A DNA stretch of 7,623 bases, from contig JAFGNY010000049.1 in NCBI GenBank assembly GCA_016926765.1, forward strand, positions 1 through 7,623, read 5' to 3'. This stretch comes from Bacteroidales bacterium (lineage in GTDB: Bacteria > Bacteroidota > Bacteroidia > Bacteroidales > FEN-979). Positions within the stretch are counted from its first letter, which is position 1; the number at the start of each line of letters is the position of its first letter. Shown one piece after another: positions 5,837 to 7,623 of the stretch. The position numbers and the translations under genes were made by a program. Below the pieces are notes generated by a model that made no database searches, was not told where the DNA came from, and saw only the letters and a list, made by a program, of their open reading frames with translations.

Positions 5837-7051
5837 ATGATCCCGTTTTCCCCTCCCCGAATGGACAAAAAGATTGCCGATGCAGTCGTCGAAGCGCTCT
5901 ATTCAGGATGGATTACTACCGGGCCGCGAACCAAGCGGTTCGAGCAGTTGCTGACAGCCTACGGCGGCCATCGGGCAACGCTCTGCGTCAGTTCGGGTTC
6001 AGCCGGACTGGAGCTTATGTTACGATGGTTTGGCGTGAGGCCTGGCGACGAAGTGATCGTGCCGGCTTATACCTACTGCGCCACAGCCAATGTCATCATG
6101 CACTGCGGAGCTACACCGGTGATGGTTGATTCGGGTGATGATTTCAATATCTCTCCGGAATCCGTTGAGCGTGCCATTACCACACGCACCAAGGTGATCA
6201 TACCTGTCGATATTGCTGGATTTCCCTCTGATTATAAAGCACTGAATTCCCTGGTTGAACGCCCCGTAATCCGGGAATTGTTCCAACCGGCTACCCAGGA
6301 ACAGAAGATGCTGGGACGAATCCTGGTGCTTTCCGATGCCGCCCACTCCATCGGAGCCACATATCACGGAATGCACACCGGCAGCCTCACCGACATCACG
6401 GTTTACTCCTTCCATGCCGTGAAGAACCTGACGACAGCCGAAGGAGGGGCTGTCTGCCTGAACCTCCCGGAACCTTTTGACAATGAGTCGGTTTACCGTC
6501 AGTTGAACATCTCTTCCCTCCATGGCCAGACGAAAGATGCGCTGGCAAAGTCCCAGGTGGGCGCCTGGCGGTACGATGTAATCGAACCGGGGTACAAGTT
6601 CAACATGACAGATCTTCAGGCAGCAATGGGGATAGCTGAACTGGAGCGGTATGATACCGATATGCTGCCTCGCCGGAAGGAGATTTTCGACCGGTACTCC
6701 CAAACTCTCAGCCCATATTCCTGGGCTCAGATCCCACACTATGAAACACCCGAAAAACGATCCTCCTATCACGTCTTCCTTCTTCGTATCCGCGGCATCG
6801 AAGAGAAGCAGCGCGATAGGATCATCAGCCGGATTTTTGCCCGGGACGTCGCCGTGAATGTCCATTTTGTCCCGCTCCCGATGATGACTTATTACAAGAA
6901 TGCCGGCTACCGGATGGCTGATTATCCCGTCTCATATGACAATTATTCCCGGGAGATCACATTGCCCGTTTATTATAGCCTTACGGATGAGATGGTGGAT
7001 GAAGTTATCCGGGCCGTGGTGGAGGCGGTGGAGGAAATAATTGATAATTGA
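5837..7051 (+). CDS. DegT/DnrJ/EryC1/StrS family PLP-dependent sugar aminotransferase, ArnB-like
   Basis: The 404-residue fold-type I PLP enzyme transfers an amino group, usually from glutamate, to a keto sugar bound to a nucleotide. Seen: SGWITTGPRTKRFEQ (23-37), SSGSAGLELM (52-61), ATPVMVDSGDDF (92-103), the PLP-binding SDAAHSIGA (166-174, Asp167), and SFHAVKNLTTAEGG (191-204) with Lys196 as the Schiff-base lysine; then PGYKFNMTDLQAAMG. SGWITTGP, SFHAVKN and the His after DAA resemble ArnB, but residues about 131-165 carry some 17 more than ArnB as I remember it. The sugar cannot be assigned, though the neighbouring phosphoglycosyl transferase points to glycan synthesis. An in-frame TAA at 5834-5836 fixes ATG 5837. 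No Shine-Dalgarno sequence: the leader is the repeat arm. The last codons and stop (I-I-D-N-stop) lie in an ATTGATA repeat. Confidence 0.93.
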   Translation: MIPFSPPRMDKKIADAVVEALYSGWITTGPRTKRFEQLLTAYGGHRATLCVSSGSAGLELMLRWFGVRPGDEVIVPAYTYCATANVIMHCGATPVMVDSGDDFNISPESVERAITTRTKVIIPVDIAGFPSDYKALNSLVERPVIRELFQPATQEQKMLGRILVLSDAAHSIGATYHGMHTGSLTDITVYSFHAVKNLTTAEGGAVCLNLPEPFDNESVYRQLNISSLHGQTKDALAKSQVGAWRYDVIEPGYKFNMTDLQAAMGIAELERYDTDMLPRRKEIFDRYSQTLSPYSWAQIPHYETPEKRSSYHVFLLRIRGIEEKQRDRIISRIFARDVAVNVHFVPLPMMTYYKNAGYRMADYPVSYDNYSREITLPVYYSLTDEMVDEVIRAVVEAVEEIIDN

Positions 7052-7060
7052 TAATTGATA
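7040..7060 (+). repeat. Heptamer tandem repeat, ATTGATA x 3
   Basis: ATTGATA is repeated at 7040, 7047 and 7054. It overlaps the last codons and stop (TGA, 7049-7051) of the aminotransferase and runs into a perfect 10-bp palindrome, TTGATATCAA (7055-7064). The unit is one base from the ATTGAGA heptamer around the four-helix-bundle gene and identical to one unit of its right arm; a lone ATTGAGA also occurs at 7102-7108. Confidence 0.85.
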
Positions 7061-7107
7061 TCAACATACCCCTATCTGCTCCCACGGATACACATATACA
7101 AATTGAG

Positions 7108-7121
7108 AGATAAAATTATCT
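7108..7121. repeat. Small inverted repeat AGATAA-AA-TTATCT
   Basis: Six-base arms separated by two bases, in the 108-bp gap between the aminotransferase and the sugar transferase. With a 2-bp gap it is a poor RNA hairpin; it could be a protein-binding site, but there is no further support. Confidence 0.35.
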
Positions 7122-7133
7122 GGCATTTCTTAG

Positions 7134-7141
7134 TAAACTTG
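7134..7141 (+). promoter_or_regulatory. Weak -7 box candidate for the sugar transferase gene (TAAACTTG)
   Basis: Seven of eight positions agree with TAnnTTTG, and the site lies 18 nt before the ATG at 7160. The spacing is shorter than for the other boxes here (22-25 nt), and no -33 element is visible. The gene may instead be read from the aminotransferase. Confidence 0.3.
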
Positions 7142-7159
7142 TAAAACCAAATTGATCTG

Positions 7160-7623
7160 ATGACCCGGTTTCTGGACATCCTGTTCTCCCTGATCGGCCT
7201 GATCACACTCTCCCCTGTGTTCCTGGTGCTCATGATTGTCATTCCCATGGATTCCAGGGGCACGGTCTTCTTCATCCAGTCCCGGGTTGGAAAAGAGGGA
7301 AAGGATTTCCGCTTGATCAAATTCAGAAGTATGATCCCGGGCTCTAAGCAAAATGGAAATCTGACGGTTGGAACCCGGGATGCACGGATCACCAACGTGG
7401 GACACTTTCTGAGAAAATTCAAACTGGATGAAATTCCGCAACTGCTCAATGTCCTCAAAGGGGATATGAGCCTGGTGGGTCCCCGGCCGGAAATCCGCCA
7501 CTTTGTGGAGATGTACACCGAAGATCAGAAGAAGGTCCTCTCTGTCCGGCCCGGCATGACCGATTTCGCCTCTATCGAATACATCTGTGAAAATGAACTG
7601 CTGGGGAGGTCCGCCAATCCGGA
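7160..7623 (+). CDS. PglC/WcaJ-type polyprenyl-phosphate sugar-phosphate transferase (partial, C-terminus off the right edge)
   Basis: Translating by hand gives 154 codons with no stop before the edge. One N-terminal hydrophobic segment (about 4-30, with Ser-Pro at 18-19) matches the re-entrant membrane helix of monotopic phosphoglycosyl transferases. Then come FFIQSRVGKEGKDFRLIKFR (37-56), the LDEIPQLLNVLKGDMSLVGP core (89-108) with the catalytic Asp-Glu pair at 90-91, and RPEIRHF followed by VRPGMTDFASIEY (129-141). Members move a sugar phosphate from a nucleotide sugar to undecaprenyl phosphate at the inner membrane, the first step of glycan assembly. With no WcaJ-like multi-pass N-terminus, it is the short PglC type of about 200 residues, so about three quarters is present. 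TAA at 7142-7144 with no later start codon fixes ATG 7160. It lies 108 bp after the aminotransferase, on the same strand. Confidence 0.93.
   Translation, partial: MTRFLDILFSLIGLITLSPVFLVLMIVIPMDSRGTVFFIQSRVGKEGKDFRLIKFRSMIPGSKQNGNLTVGTRDARITNVGHFLRKFKLDEIPQLLNVLKGDMSLVGPRPEIRHFVEMYTEDQKKVLSVRPGMTDFASIEYICENELLGRSANP

Noticed and set aside
6020..6865. 281-codon open frame on the minus strand opposite the aminotransferase
   Set aside because: It is antisense to a well-supported enzyme gene, shows no recognisable domain and no promoter, and its composition (His/Gly/Arg-rich patches) is typical of a shadow frame in GC-rich coding DNA.
7072..7518. Two minus-strand open frames (123 and 148 codons) opposite the sugar transferase
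   Set aside because: They lie antisense to a clear PglC-type gene, overlap each other in different frames and show no domain.

Overview
The window reads as a chromosomal segment of a Bacteroidota bacterium, probably Bacteroidales-like. The evidence is the gldF/gldG pair (a family restricted to this phylum), the long form of PurC, almost no Shine-Dalgarno sequences, and several exact matches to the Bacteroidota -7 promoter consensus TAnnTTTG placed 22-25 nt before start codons. Most genes are moderately GC-rich (about 53-58% in stretches I counted by hand); one small gene is clearly AT-rich.

Layout. The left part (1-3292) is on the minus strand. In transcription order it holds a SAM hydroxide adenosyltransferase (DUF62) family protein (2513-3292), the ABC-2 type permease GldF (1710-2441) and GldG (1-1487), which runs off the left edge. 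A 222-bp gap with two repeats separates gldF from gldG. A 43-bp gap with two interleaved divergent promoters separates the DUF62 gene from phoH. On the plus strand phoH (3336-4277) and purC (4424-5374) follow, separated by an 85-bp imperfect palindrome. Next comes an AT-rich gene for a four-helix-bundle protein of the 23S rRNA intervening-sequence family (5427-5792), framed by a 33-bp inverted repeat made of ATTGAGA heptamers. The right end looks like the start of a surface-polysaccharide or glycan locus: an ArnB-like PLP sugar aminotransferase (5837-7051) and a PglC-like phosphoglycosyl transferase (7160 to the edge).

How the genes work together. GldF and GldG should be the membrane subunits of an ABC transporter linked to gliding; the ATPase GldA is not in the window. 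PhoH and PurC are housekeeping. The aminotransferase would make a nucleotide-linked amino sugar, and the phosphoglycosyl transferase would load a sugar phosphate onto a lipid carrier to begin glycan assembly.

Most interesting points: (1) the four-helix-bundle gene looks like a discrete cassette with terminal inverted repeats, foreign base composition and no link to its neighbours; (2) the DUF62 protein appears to lack the Asp-Arg-His triad of characterised family members; (3) the phoH and DUF62 promoters overlap so closely that they should exclude each other; (4) two unrelated 85-87-bp two-unit palindromes share one architecture. There is no tRNA, rRNA, CRISPR array or transposase, and no gene-free stretch longer than 300 bp.
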